Assembly (NCBI GenBank): GCA_029204225.1
Contig: CM055097.1
Coordinates: 44,230,942-44,294,941 of the forward strand
DNA length: 64,000 nt
Direction of reading: 5' to 3'
From: Diphasiastrum complanatum
Taxonomy: Eukaryota > Streptophyta > Lycopodiopsida > Lycopodiales > Lycopodiaceae
Shown here: one piece after another, positions 16,301 through 28,699 of the stretch
Numbering within the stretch: position 1 is the stretch's first letter
Layout of the letters: every line of letters starts with the position of its first letter
The notes under the pieces: generated by a model
What the model saw: only the letters and a program-made list of their open reading frames with translations
Database searches by the model: none
What the model was told of the DNA's origin: nothing
Translations under genes and position numbers: made by a program

Positions 16301-16420
16301 CACATCGACACATCATCTTGTATTGCTGATATGCTCACCAAACCTTTGAGAAAAAGTTCCTTCATCAAGCATAGAGCCAATCTTGGAGTTATACCAAGAT
16401 CCATGTTCAAATCAATATAG
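13342..16420 (+). pseudogene. element B gag end and pol, broken
   Basis: The pieces appear in copia order. A zinc knuckle remnant has its first Cys replaced by Phe and its His by Leu (FFFCGKKGLYASNC). Protease (DSGASSHM, about 13663-13686) follows, then GAG-pre-integrase after a frameshift near 13800. The integrase core is at 14222-14700, RT at 15152-15700 with IYVDD near 15620, and an RNase H end is at 16000-16420. Frameshifts fall near 15109, 15130, 15558 and 15710. Near 15955 a deletion fuses RT (TRPE) to RNase H (FASDRANKKSTSAY) and removes the linking segment. The fragment is closely related to B2 at 23596-25710. Confidence 0.93.
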
Positions 16421-16437
16421 ATTATTTTTAGGAGGAG

Positions 16438-17228
16438 TGTTAAAATTGGAAAAACAATCCATATTAATTTCTTGGCTTGCTACAAATGTTGTACCATGCA
16501 AGTATGTAGCTCATAAATGCAAAATGCCAAGTTTGGTCTACATAGAACTCGAGCTACATGGTTATGTAATGTCTAGATTGAAGAATATAACTTGCATATA
16601 GTTTGTAGACATAGAATTAGCAAAGTCATGCTTGTAGAAACTCGTGGCAATTAACATGCATTGATTGTAAGTGATCCATAGTGACATGCAAGACATGCAC
16701 AAAGTGTAATGGACACATGCATGATGATTTGTACTTTGTTAGTTAGAACTAGCACACTTGTAAAAAGTTGGTAGAATTTCATGCATGGCAAGTGACAAAT
16801 GTCACATAGACTCTAAATGTCAATTTAGATGTCATTTTGGAATGGACGGATGTGGTTCTACCTTGAGCTACCTCAAACTCCATAAATATGTGTAGCTCTC
16901 CTCACAATCAATGATGAAGAACCAAAGTTTTGTAGCTACCTCATGCCATTTTGGATCTAAACTATTTTGCTTGTTATCTCTCTATCTTTCTCTCTCTAAC
17001 TTGTGTTGAAGCTAATGCTTATACACTGATATCTTGTACTTTTGCTCATTATTGATTCATTGCTATCATATTCAGTTGCTTAGCATGCTAGATTGTGGTT
17101 AAGCCATTTCTTCTGAACTAGATCTTGCTAACAATCTAGAATCAGGTTACTGTGCTAACCACAAAGCTTAATTATGTCCATCATACTTGTGGACATTCCC
17201 CACACGTGTGAATTCTGGAAATTTTGTC
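16438..17228 (+). mobile_element. 3' LTR of element B
   Basis: Aligns with 6058-6849 end to end. It is preceded by AGGAGGAG and followed by AGGCA (17229-17233). CACACGTGTG is at 17201-17210. Confidence 0.93.
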
Positions 17229-17564
17229 AGGCAAGTCAATTTCACTGTCTTAATTTCATTTTTACTGTCTATGAAGGTTGGTTTGAAGTTTTTGATGCCA
17301 TGTGAAGGTTCGTTAGATTCTACTTTCCTGAACTCTCGTAGACACTCTTTTTTACAAGTAACTCTCATAGAGATTTCTATAGGGTCATCTGGGTCAGATC
17401 TAACTCTGGAAGTCTTTTTGAGAGTTTTCATGAATGTTTGGTAGCTGATCCATCAGTTTAAGTGATTTTTACCTCTATTTTTGGTGTTTTTTTTCTTGAG
17501 ATCTTCAGATTAGATTTTCCTTTTTGGAGACTAAGTGGTGTCTGATAATGATCTGCTATCTTTT

Positions 17565-17715
17565 TTATCCCATCTGGATCTAGATCCTACTTGGATCTTA
17601 CCGGATCTTGCTTGATCTATCTAGATCTTGTCCGATCTTGTTGAATCTTGATGGATTTTGCTTGATCTGACTAGATCTCATTAGATCTGGTTTGATTTTG
17701 TTATATCTGGCTGTG
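17565..17715 (+). repeat. degenerate GGATCTTG/GATCT-rich repeat in the element C leader
   Basis: About ten imperfect copies of a roughly 14-16-bp unit around GGATCTTGCTTGATCT occur in succession, just upstream of the gag remnant. The same repeat in reverse orientation is at about 28950-29085 in the second C copy, so it belongs to the element. Confidence 0.7.
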
Positions 17716-17723
17716 ATGACTCC

Positions 17724-20700
17724 AGTTTGGATGATCTGATACTTGCATGTGTTGTTGGTCAACATCAAGCTGGATCTATCTTATTGTGGTGGCCAGTCAA
17801 CATCATGGATACTCAGATCGGCCATGTATCCGAGGCTCAAACATCAAAAGAAGTCTGGAACATCTTGAGCACACTATACGAAGTGCGAGATATAGCTTCC
17901 AAGCTACATCTTAGGAAGAAATTCTACTCCCTCAAGATGGCGAATGGTGATTCTCTGTAGAATCACATTAATCAGTTCAAGGACCTGCTAAGGCAAATGG
18001 TCACTGTCGGATCTGTCATAGACAATTAAGACACAGTAGTGCAACTGCTTACAAGCTTGCCAAGCTCATACGACAACTGGGTGATGATCATCACGACTCA
18101 TCCAGAACTGACTCTTTCGAGAGTCATTACTATGTTGTTGTAGGAAGACACGTGGAGGAACAAAGCAATAAGTTCCTCAGCTAATTCTCATGCCTTATAC
18201 ACCAATAAGAGCACGACTAAGCAGAAGAAGAAGAAAGGCCCAAAGCAATCAAGCTAGACCAGAAACTAGCTCAGCACAAAGAACAGTTGAATCCGCAGAC
18301 AAAGAAGAAGCTATTCTACAGATACTACAAGCAAAACAATCACGAAACTCAAGATTGCCGGATACTACAAGCAAAGAACAACAGCAAGGGGCAGTCGAAT
18401 CAAGTGGCAAATGAAGCTGCAGAAGCTTCACAACTTATTCAAGAAGCGGATCATGATGCCTTCATGACCAGCCATCAAGGAGCATCTAGAGACAGTTCTT
18501 GGTTCCTGGATTCCGGAGCCACTCAGCACATGACTAGCCTCATTGGTTGTTTTGAGTCCTATACACCTTACAGTATCCAAAGATTTATTCACCTTGGCGA
18601 CAATAGCACACAAGCTATCAAAGGCGAAAGCACTATAAGATTAAGCTTTGCAAATGATCAGTCTAAGCTACTCTCTAAAGTCCTGTATGTACCAAATTTA
18701 TCTACAAAATCTGCTCTCTGTATGCAAAATCACAAATCTAGGACATAGAGTAGAATTCGAATGTGATCAGTGCAAAGTAGTTTATAGGACGGGCAAGATC
18801 CTAGCACTCAAAAAGAGACATGGATAGTTGTTTAAATTAAGTCATTGCTTTTTTGCCTCTAGTCAGGTGCTCAATACTTCTATCCATTCAAATAAAAATT
18901 TACTTTGGCATTATAGACTTGGTCATTTGAATCATGTTGTTGTACAACAAATGTCTAGACAATCTATTGTTCTTGATCTTGACTATCCTCGCAAAAAAAG
19001 TCGAGTTATCTGTCTGTCAAGGCTCTCTAGTTGGTAAACAGACTAGGAAACCATTTAGATCAAGCCATCAGCACATTTCTAGAGGATTGTTAGACGTTGT
19101 ACATTCAGACATTTGTGGCCCGATGAAAAATCCTTTGCTGAAGGATGCCAAGTATTTTATAACTTTTATTGATGAATTTTCCAGAAGGACCATGGTGTAT
19201 TTTATAAAGAAAAAAATCAGAAGCCTTCGACTGCTTCAAAATCTTCAAGAAGCGTGTAGAAAAGGAGACTGGATGGATGATCAAGGCCCTTAAGTCAGAC
19301 AACGGTGGAGAATATATCTCTATGGAGTTTAAGGAGTACTGCCAAAGCCAAGGCATTGCACAGCAATTCATCACTCTTTACAATCCTCAGTCTGATGGCC
19401 TAGTTGAGAGGAAGAACTGTATCCTGGTTGAATATCCCAAATGTATGCTAGTGCATACATTGTTGCCCAAGAGATTCTGGGCTAAAGCTGTTTCCACTAC
19501 AGCTTACATCCAGAACAGATGTTCAACCAAGGCCCTCTCTGGCAAGACACCCCACGAGGTGTGGACAGGCTCTAAGCCTTCTTTGAAGAACCTAAGAGTG
19601 TTTGGGTGCATTGCCTACACGTAGATCCCAAAAGACACGAAGAAAAACTTGGACTTCCAAGGTCTCAAGACCATCATGATCAGATATACTTCATTTGATA
19701 ATGCTTATAAGCTGTATGATCCTGATACCCAGCAAATCTTGTATAGCCGAGATACAATCAGAGGATCAACACATTCCTCCATTGAACAAGGATTTAAACC
19801 AAGCACTGCTGATTGCAACGTCTATTCCAAGTCAGTGTAGCAATACTTCATTATCATCACCTTATACGTGAATGATACGTTGCTCTTCAGCAACAATACC
19901 AATATGGTCAAGGATTCAAAGCAGATGCTGTTTTCAGAGTTCGACATGAATGATCTGGGCAAAGCTTACTTCTGTCTGGGAATTCAGATCCACAAAGAAA
20001 GAGCGAGACTGACTGATTTACATCACTCAACAAAGGTATCTTCACAATGTTCTTAACAAATACAATCTAATGAATTGTAAATTAGCTCACTCACCAATGG
20101 ATCCAGGCCTGCACTTGTCGAAGGACCAATGTCCCCAAACTAAGCAGGAAGAGGAGCAGATGACAGAGTATCCTTATCGATCGATACTTGGATCTCTCAT
20201 GTACGTAATGGTCTGTACAAGATCAGATATCTCTTTTGCAGTAAGCTCTCTCAACCAGTACATGGCTAATCCTGGCATTACCCATTGGAAGGCTTTCATA
20301 AGAGTCATGAGATATATTTGAGCTACCATCATGGACCAGTGCATCTGCTATGGAGATGTCAGCAACGACAATCTTCATCAGCTTAGTGGATATTCTGATG
20401 CAAGCTGGGGAGGGGATGTAGACAATCGTAAGTCCACATCTGGATTTACATTCTTCTTCAACGACGGTCCTATCTCATAGAACAATCGTAAGCAAACCTC
20501 TATCGCACTTTCTTCTACAGAAGTAGAGTATATTGTTGCTTCTCAATCCATTAAGGAGGCGTTTTGGTTAAGAAATTTTTTGTCAGACATCATTCTGTAT
20601 CAGTACAGCCCTACAATTTTATTCTGTGATGATCAGAGTGCTATTGCCTTATCGGCCAACCCTAGATTTCACTCTAGGAGTAAGCACATTGAAATTAGAT

Positions 20701-20866
20701 ATCACTATATCAGGGGGAAGGTTCTCAACAAAGAGATGAGCTTAACGTACTATAGAACGCAGGACATAGTTGCAGATATTTTTACAAAAGCATTAAGTAT
20801 TAATGCACACAACAAATTTTGTGCATTGCTCAATCTAAAGATCAAGGCATTCTCGGATCCAGATTA
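17724..20866 (+). pseudogene. element C gag-pol, decayed copia
   Basis: UBN2 gag is recognisable (GSILLWWPV, TSKEVWNILSTLYE) with several stops. The zinc knuckle near 18312 has both N-terminal cysteines as Tyr (YRYYKQNNHETQDC). Protease has DSGATQHM (about 18507-18530), and integrase has VVHSDICGP, SDNGGEY and VERKN. From about 19770 the N-terminal RT palm is deleted and the catalytic YVDD reads YVND (about 19865). RNase H keeps SDASWGG, SSTEVEY and DDQSAIALSANP. These losses make the protein inactive. C belongs to a copia lineage different from A and B. Confidence 0.9.
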
Positions 20867-20867
20867 A

Positions 20868-20878
20868 GGGGGGGGGGG
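20868..20878 (+). promoter_or_regulatory. polypurine tract of element C
   Basis: A run of 11 G after ATTAA lies directly before TGTTGGATTT. Position and composition fit plus-strand priming of a copia element. A homopolymer this pure may vary in length between reads. Confidence 0.75.
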
Positions 20879-21340
20879 TGTTGGATTTATTTCCTCTACT
20901 CTCCTAAATCCCATTTTAATCTGCCTCCATTCACGCTGCATATTTACTCATGTTGTTGCGCAGTCTACATATTTACATGTAAATTCTTACAAGCAAAAAA
21001 GGCAAAAAATGCGACACTGTATTTTTACACGTGATTTGTGACAGGCAAAAAAGACGACACTGCCTTACAAAATGCCGAAGGTGCCCTAGGAAAAGTTAAG
21101 ACACTCTGTAAATCAGTCCTAAGGCATTTCATTAGAATGTCGCATTTTTTTCAATCATCACCAACGTTCGTTTCAGCGAAAGCTGATGTCGCGGCCTTCT
21201 CATGCTCATCCATGCAACTGTGCAATCAGATTTGACAACGACTGCAGCCACCCATGATCTCCTACAGACAATACATCCACTTTGTACTTTCTTCATCTAC
21301 ACACCTGTGAAATTATGTATATAGTTTGTAAGGGGGAGCG
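20879..21340 (+). mobile_element. 3' LTR of element C (right end uncertain)
   Basis: Starts TGTTGGATTTATT directly after the polypurine tract. Without a 5' LTR or a duplication the end cannot be fixed, and the LTR may continue to about 21950. The sequence up to 21975 contains no gene that I can support. Confidence 0.6.
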
Positions 21341-21975
21341 AACAGTGTGTGTGAAAATTTAGCATCGGAAACTAATCAAAGATAGATGAAGTAGATGCCT
21401 TGTGCATTGATTCTTTATTGTCAATAATAAGGTTTTATTCCTTCACAGATTGGATTAGCTTTGTGAAAAAAAAAAGTTTCGTCTGCTATTGTCTTGTGCT
21501 CTACCGCATTATTGACATGTATATTTGATATAGTTAATCTGATAACAGTTCTTTGTTCTGCGTTCAGATCTGTGTCAATATTGCTATGCTTATCATTATT
21601 CATTCTGTCTGACTTTTCTAGTTGCTCAATTTGGTAGTTTGTTTTAGCACGACTAATGTTTAGTCTTGTCTTTCGCGAATCGTTCGCGACTGATTATCAG
21701 TCGAGCCCCGTCTAGTTCTTGCGATAGATAATTTGTCTAGCTGTTCGTGACAAATTATTCTTCTGGTGTTTTATTAAAGTTTGTCTACGTAATCAAGAAT
21801 GACTGTGATTTCCATCATTAATGTTCTGATAGGCGTAGTCATGCTTAGGTTGACAGCCGTATAGCTCATTCCGTTGCGCACAAACACACATTCCGTTCGA
21901 GTTTCATTTCTCGTTTGTGTTCGTCTTTCTTTCGAGCTATTTTCATTTCTCACACACGACTTATTCCCTCTCTCC

Positions 21976-22110
21976 CCAGCATGCCCCTTGCTTCCTATTG
22001 GCTACTTGCAAAGGATGGGATTGTAATCCACACCATCCACAAGAAGCACAAACTAAGCTATGGTGTAGAAAGAAGCACACCTCGCCTACTACCACCATTT
22101 GACTTTTGAC
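21976..22110 (+). repeat. dispersed ~130-bp repeat, copy 1
   Basis: The sequence from CCTTGCTTCCTATTGGCTAC to TTTGACTTTTGACTAACTCAAAA reappears in opposite orientation at 49915-50045 with few changes. It is probably part of a longer mobile element, such as an LTR end of the C family. No termini were found. Confidence 0.7.
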
Positions 22111-22329
22111 TAACTCAAAAATCAGTAACTTAAACTTAACTTAGACTTTGGCCTCTAATATTATTTTTATATACATGGCCCAAAGTCTAGTTTATTTCCA
22201 AAAGATTATTTACAAGTGCTCATTGGGTCATGGGCTTATGCACGCAGGATGCCACGACCCTCGTCTTTGATTTCTACTAATTTTGACATTTTATTTATTT
22301 ACATGCACGACGAGAACAAGGCCCATGGC

Positions 22330-23595
22330 ATGAAGTAGTGCTTGTCTGTCGGCACTATGGTGGCTTAGTAGAGACTGCGTTTGGCACATCATTGCTGGAT
22401 CATGTATCCAGTGATCTCTTCCATGAATTCCAACCACTTGTTTCTCTTCTTGTCCTTGGTAGGGTAGAAGGACTTATGGACGTCCATTAACCAAAACTGA
22501 TTGATCCTGGTCTAAAATCTTGTTGGCCATGGAACGCCAAGGAAAGCTGCTCTATAATACACTTGGGCCACTTTCTGCCATGCCAGGGCCGTATTTGGGT
22601 CAAAACATATGGATGGGAGAAACTCGTCCCATTTGGTGGTGACGCCCATCATATACTCTAAGTCCTAGACATATTGTGTGGCCGTGTGGACTGTTGGATC
22701 CGGACAATTCACATATTCTTTGGAAAACTGAACGAGAGTTTGCTTGGCATCTACGTCCATCTTTCACCTGTGCTCTGAGTAAATTCTTGGCCAATTCATT
22801 ATCTCGACCATTATCTTGTCTAGCGGGGTGCCACACTCTACCCAATTAGATTGGCGTGGGTAGGAAAGGTAGCAAGCATCCACCTGTAGTTGCCTGGGAC
22901 TGGTGACATACGCCTTGATGGGTGTAGGGTCTCGTTTGAGTAGACGTTGGCGCCATGCTAGTGCCAATGTTGGGAGATAGGATACTCGTTTCCCTTGACC
23001 TCCTTGATTGTCATAGTTGACTACTAGCCATCGCATGAGTTTTCATATGGAAATTGAGTCACGGAGGCATTTATTTTGTCCTCTACCATTTGTGGCCTTC
23101 GAAAAGCACAGTTGATCAATCTTGAGCTTTGAGATGAAGACACTTGTGCTTGGTTCGGATCCGCTGCTTGTGTGGTATCTAGGCCTGTGTCTTGCCCTTG
23201 GGTGTCTGACCCCGCCGCTGCTTGCCCTTGGTCTTGGCTCTAACTAGCCTATGCAATATCATACGTGGGTGGCATTGGAATCACCACCGGGGTCGGTTGT
23301 GGTTTTTGTGCCATGAGGTTTTGGCATGCTTTGAGTGCACTCTTTTCTTGGCTGAGCTCTTGGTTGGCACTCGCGAGGTATCGGTCAAACTCTGCCTAGT
23401 AGTTGTTGACGGTTTGGTTGTACGACCGTACCTGTCTGTATAGGTTCATATCTGCTTGTGTGAGAGGCCAATCAGTAGGTGCATGTTGGGCTAACCAGGT
23501 GGCCTTCTCTACTTGTAAGGCTTTCCCCTCCCCTCCTAGGAGAGTATTCTCTATTTCATAGATTTGTAGTTGGGCATGGTGTGAGCTTGAAGGCA
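22330..23595 (-). mobile_element. gypsy-type gag fragment, minus strand
   Basis: The minus-strand translation gives, with interruptions, a capsid-like run: PLDKIMVEIMNWPRIY, TLVQFSKEYVN, TKWDEFLPSI, WQKVAQVYYRAAFLG, then RNKWLEFMEEITGYM. This is typical in order and character of plant Ty3/gypsy gag. Stops interrupt it. It ends abruptly at about 23595, where plus-strand element B2 begins mid-integrase. A related copy is at 5616-6040. Confidence 0.6.
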
Positions 23596-25727
23596 TTAAA
23601 AGAGAGTTTTCTTGTGCCTACTCTCCATCTCAAAATGGAGTGGTCGAGAGAAAGAATAGATCTCTATGTGAATGTGCAAAATCTATGAGAATTGAGGCAT
23701 CTTTGCCCAAAGATTTTTGGGGAGAAGCCATTAATTGTGCAAATTATCTTTGCAATAGGCTCCCACATATAGCTCTTGAAGGAAAGTCACCATATGAAAT
23801 CTTATTTTTGAAGAATCCTAAGGTTGATCACCTTAGAGTTTTTGGATGCTTATGCTTTGTCCATATTCCCTTGGAAACAAGGAAGAAGGAAGATCCTAGT
23901 GCATGCAAAGGGATCATGGTTGGATACTCATCCACCAAGAAGGCCTATAGAGTCTTTATACTCTCTAATTCTCAAGTTATTGAAAGTAGAGATGTTGTCT
24001 TTTATGAAGATCAACACTCATCTTTTGAAGAGGCCGAGATAAAAAAATGTATGGATGCATCATCAATTATTGATTTTGAAGACAATCATGATGTGATGGG
24101 GTCGAGATTTGAAGAAGACTCTCCTTGGATTTTCTCACCAAGAAGATCCATGAGAGATAGATCCGAGCATAAGAGGCTCTCATATGTTGACAAAGGCAAA
24201 CAAGTGGATCTTGATTCCACTAATTATGTTTTTTATGTCTCTCATGAAGAGCCAAAGAATGTACAAGAGGCACTCAATACCAAGGAGTGGTATGATGCCA
24301 TGAAGCAAGAGTATGATGCATTGATCACCAACAATACTTGGGAGCTTGTAGATCCTCCATCCAACAAACATGTGATTGGTTGCAAGTGGGTATTTTGGAT
24401 CAAGTTCAATCATGATGGCACCATCAACAAGAATAAAGCAAGATTATGTGCCAAAGGATTTGCTCAAATCCATGGTCTTGATTATGAGGAGACCTTTGCA
24501 CCAGTTGCAAAGATGGTGAAATAAGAATTTTTATTTATCTTGCTTGTTTTTTCAAGTGGAAGCTGTTTCAATTAGATGTATCCAATGCTTTTCTAAATGG
24601 TTATCTTGAGGAGGAGATCTATATGGAACAACCTCAAGGATTCATCAAGGATGTGTCCAAAGTGTGCTTGCTCTTCAAAAGTCTTTATGGACTCAAGCAA
24701 GCACCAAGATCATGGTATTCAAGACTTAATTCTTTTCTTATCTCACTAGGATTTACTCTTAGTGACTATGATCCTTGTTTGTTGATAGCAATATTGTCAT
24801 TCTTCTAATTTATGTTGATGACATTATTCTTTGTGGAAGTTGTGTCAAGCTAGTTGATGAAACCAAGCTAGCACTTGGATGTGAGTTTAAAATGCAAGAT
24901 CTAGGAGAGATGCATTACATCCTAGGCCTACAAATTGATTTTTATGAAAATCATGTCTTTATATGCCAATCTAGATATGCTCACTCTATGTTGAAAAAAT
25001 TCCATATGAAAAATTCTAAGAGCATAGATACTCCAATGGAGCAAATTGTAAAAGATCCTAATAAAGGTGATGAAAGATCCTTTGAGGACATCACACTTTT
25101 TAGGAGTCTTGTAGGCTCCTTGATTTGGCTTACCATTACTAGGCCCGATCTAAGTTTTTGTGTGCACAAATTGAGTCAATTTATGCAAGATCCTAAGATC
25201 CATCATTGGAAGATGGCCAAGAGGATTCTAAGATATGTATCTTCATCTTGTGATTATGGTCTACTCTATAAAAGTGAAGATCTATCCATTATTGGCTACT
25301 CGGATTCGGACTTTGCAAGTGACAAGATGGCTCAAAAGTCTATTAGTGCATACACTATCTTTCTTGGAGGCAATCTAATATCTTGGTTTTCCAAAAAATA
25401 ATTTGGATCAAGAGGTTATTAATGGAGCTAAAGTGCATCAAGGAGGATGATCTACCAATGATCAAGTGTGATAACATCTCGGCCCAAGCTCTTGCCAATA
25501 ATCCCATATTTCATGCAAGAAGCAAGCACATAGAAGTGGCACACCATTTTGTGAGAGAAAAGCTTATTGGAGGAGAAATCTATTTGGAACATGTCAACTC
25601 GTCCTCTTGTATTGCCGATCTACTCACCAAGCCTTTGAGCAAAAGTGCTTTCATCAACCATAGATCTAATCTTGGAGTTATATCAAGATCAATGCTCAAA
25701 TCTTCATAGATAATTTTTTAGGAGGAG
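23596..25727 (+). pseudogene. element B2: 5'-truncated copia (integrase end, RT, RNase H)
   Basis: The relic begins inside integrase (SCAYSPSQNGVVERKNRSLC, after the first two catalytic Asp) and is closely related to element B at 14497-16420. RT spans about 24280-25200 with IYVDD near 24810. Frameshifts fall near 24524 and 24780. Near 25400 a deletion of about 65 bp removes the QDTVSLSSCEAEY block of RNase H. The C-terminus (LTKPLSKSAF) is followed by AGGAGGAG and the 3' LTR. Gag, protease and the 5' LTR are absent. Confidence 0.9.
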
Positions 25728-26878
25728 TGTGAAGAATTGAAAAAGATTATCTATGTTAGAGATAGGGGTCTTATGTTTTTTACATCAAGCATCTAGGTGT
25801 AGGATGTTGATAGGAATAAAATTGGCATGGATGGCAAATTATGCATTTCCACTTGTAATGCCACTATTGAGCCAAAATAGAGTAAGAGGCTAAACACGTG
25901 CCAATTAGAATGTAGACAAGTGTAAAGCTTTTGTTTGATGAATTCCAAGAGGTCCAATAGGATTTAGAGGTGGAACCTTGTGAGGTCCAATAGGAAATTG
26001 AGGTGTGCTTGAATATAGTCCAATAGAATTAAGAGGTATATGGATCAATGATCCAATAGGATCAAGAGGTGAAAAAATATGGTCCAATCATACTTAAGCA
26101 TAGTGGTAGTTCGTGGATCTGCTAGTATCATTGTACTCCTCATTTTGGATCTAATTGATTTGGTGATTTTATGGATTTTGTGAATTATTGAGTTTCTAGC
26201 TTTCTCTCTCTACTCGAGAGCTCATGATGGTTTTTCTCTCTCTACCCGAGGAGAGCAGCTTGTTTTTACTTAGATTATTTTTTGAATACTTCCCACACGT
26301 GTGAGTGAGAGCTGGAAGTGATTGAATGCATGTAGTAGTGTGTTTTTGCCATAGGATCCAAGATTGATCTTGAATCTCAATCTAGTCTTGATCTTGGTGC
26401 AGCTACACACCTTAGGAGATCACAAGTACATGTTGTGGACAATCCACACGTGTGAAATTTAACAGATGTCAATATTGATTAGGTGTAGGGAATGCATTGA
26501 ATGCAAGGAGTACCACGAATTTTGGCTCTCCTATATATGTACATATTATTCTCATTCATATCGAATGATGAATCAAGCTTTGGTAATGTCATAATGTCAA
26601 AATTGGATCTCATGCTATTTTGCTTGTTTTGATATCCTCTCTCTAACTCAAGTAGAAGGCATTCTTCATACATTTTTTTGCTTATGTATTATCTCTATTT
26701 GTGAGGAATTAGTTTTGCTTTGATTTGTAGCTTTCTAGATTGTGCTCTAGCCTCAGTTCTGTTGGTAGATTGCAGGATTGCTCTATAGGTGATCTATGTG
26801 CCACCACAAAGCATGGTCAAGATCATTCACACATTTCTTGTGGATCCCCACACGTGTGAACTTGCTGGATTTTTCACA
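25728..26878 (+). mobile_element. 3' LTR of element B2 (1151 bp)
   Basis: Starts TGTGAAGAATTG after the purine tract and ends GGATTTTTCACA. A minus-strand LTR at 46278-47175 has the same start and end and is followed there by a PBS, which supports both borders. It carries three CACACGTGTG sites (26294, 26445, 26849). A TATA-like CTATATATG is near 26530. Although the coding regions of B and B2 are close, their LTRs differ in length and mostly in sequence. Confidence 0.88.
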
Positions 26879-27450
26879 ATAAATGACTTTTTGATTGAGA
26901 TTAAAAAAAATTTGTACAAAAATGTACGTAGAAAGAAGAATGTGTGTACACAAAGTTGCCAACAAAAGATAGTGGCATACAAAACTATTGTGTTATTGTT
27001 CAACCAGATATGCACATACATGTGTGTGTGTGTGCGTGTGTGTGTGTGCACGCACACACACGTGCGCACGTAAACTAGAAACATTGTCATAAATCTACAA
27101 GTTAAAGAAAAAAACAAACATGCCATGCAAGATGCCTTTGTATTTCTAGTCTTTGCATCATAGCTTACTACAAATCTTCTGCATAAAATAAAAAAATAAC
27201 AGCCATGATCATTGCGAACAAATTTATTCCACACTTATGCAATGAAACAAGAAGAAGATTGTGGAAGAAAACTCTCATTTGTTAGCTCCTCAAGCTATCA
27301 CATGATGACTCAATTAGACTTGACATTTTTCGGTATTCTCATTATCATAGATTTCATGTTTGTAGCAAACAAAGATGTATGCATCAAATTCTTACAAGGG
27401 CACAATTCAAGCACAAGGGGCAATATGCAAGCAAATACAATGGTCTTGGC
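26879..27450. other. AT-rich flank with a CA/TG palindromic tract
   Basis: 27014-27068 is alternating purine-pyrimidine DNA: (TG)n, then TGCACGCACACACACGTGCGCAC, largely self-complementary. A similar (CA)n(TG)n block is at 48012-48066. No gene was recognised. Confidence 0.6.
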
Positions 27451-28260
27451 TTGATAAGATTTTAGCTCAAAGCGTCAAGCAAGGCATGCTTTATGATGTT
27501 TTGGTTCACATACCATATTTTCCATATTTGAAAATATTTATCTATGTCATATAGAAAAGGGAGAATCTATGTTATATTCTTCATTGTGTCAAAATGCTAC
27601 TAGAAAAGTTGTATCTTTGGTATGCTGCTATGACAAGAAGAAAGTTTTGGACGAGGATTTATCTTTTTAATGTGGATGTGACAAAAAGGAAGCTACCAGA
27701 GAGGATGTATCTACAGTAGGTGTTTGTTGTAGACAAATTAGCAACCTCATTTTGGGTATGCAATCCAAGAACAAGATCATGTTTGATATTGGTCATGAAT
27801 TTGAGATAGAGGATATTAGATAATTTTTTATATTTTATAGATAAGGATCTAGGAAAATCTAAATGTTACTTTTGTTTTTGGTTAATCTAAAAAAGTAAGA
27901 CCGACATGTTTTAAAATTTTCTTACCATGGATAGTTGTTTTGGAATCTCTATGGAGGCTACTTGTAAGCGTTATATAGAAAGAAATAAATCATCTTGAAT
28001 GACACTTTAATCAACTATAAATAAATTAAAGCCTCATTTGATTTATTGTTATCAAGTCTAATCATTGTGTTTACAAGCTTAGTCAAGTTATGCAAAATCC
28101 TACGAAAAGATATTGGTATTTGTCAAGAAGAATCTTAAGGTAGACTTTTTACATTTGTAGATTTTGACATTAAGCATGAAAAGTCGCCAAAAAAAGGAGG
28201 AGATTTTCAAATTCAAAGCTTGTGAGAAATCAAGTAAAAATGAACATTACAAATGCTTAT
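27451..28260 (+). pseudogene. highly decayed copia RT/RNase H remnant
   Basis: Only short blocks are readable. The best is YKLSQVMQNPTKRYWYLSRR at about 28070-28135, matching the RLSQ.MQ(K/D)P...W...KRILRY segment between RT and RNase H of copia. A possible NAYAFL RNase H scrap follows. Stops are frequent throughout, and borders cannot be set. Confidence 0.45.
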
Positions 28261-28699
28261 GCATTTCTTGAAGACATTGGCAAGATTAGTGAATTGCTTT
28301 TTTTTGTAACCAAAGATCTTTAGATGATTTGGATCTAAATTGATCCCAAAATCTTTCACAAATACTTCATCAAAAACCAAGAAATTCTAGTCTAGATGCA
28401 ATGTACCAAAATTACTCAATTAGAATAGGTCCAAATCCGACCTCGTCCACTTATCTACTTGCCAAAAATACTACAAACGCTATTTAGGCCTTTATTGACA
28501 AATATGAAACTATCTCTAGTTGAGATTTCATTTTGGCCTCCAAAAATACAAATAAACCAACAAACTAGTTGACAATTTTTCACACTCATTTCATTTGAAA
28601 AGTTTATTGCTTTTATAGCTTAATTTTTTGCTAGTTTCTAACTTTTAAATTTTCAAGTATGCTCAGACCATTTTTTGTCATATGATTTTATTTGTAGCT
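28261..28699. other. no recognisable feature
   Basis: AT-rich sequence with no ORF of note and no similarity that I can identify. Confidence 0.4.

Larger units (their letters stand above)
6058..17228 (+). mobile_element. element B: copia retrotransposon, host of element A
   Basis: B has two LTRs of about 791 bp, an AGGCA duplication, an initiator-Met PBS and a degraded gag-pol. Element A interrupts its gag. By eye the two LTRs differ at roughly 20 positions (about 2.5%), clearly more than the LTRs of A. That agrees with B being the older insertion. Its coding sequence has frameshifts, stops and at least one deletion, so it is not autonomous. Confidence 0.93.
6041..21340 (+). mobile_element. 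element C: old copia element split by nested elements B and A
   Basis: The short leader left of B (6041-6057, ending CCATGTAGGCA) continues after B at 17229 (AGGCAAGTCAATTTCACTG). The second family copy near 29430 reads CCATGTAGGCAAATTCACTG without interruption, so it serves as an empty-site control. C then runs through a GATCT-rich leader, gag, protease, integrase, a shortened RT, RNase H, a poly-G polypurine tract and a 3' LTR beginning at 20879. No 5' LTR is visible. The right border is uncertain. Confidence 0.75.
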
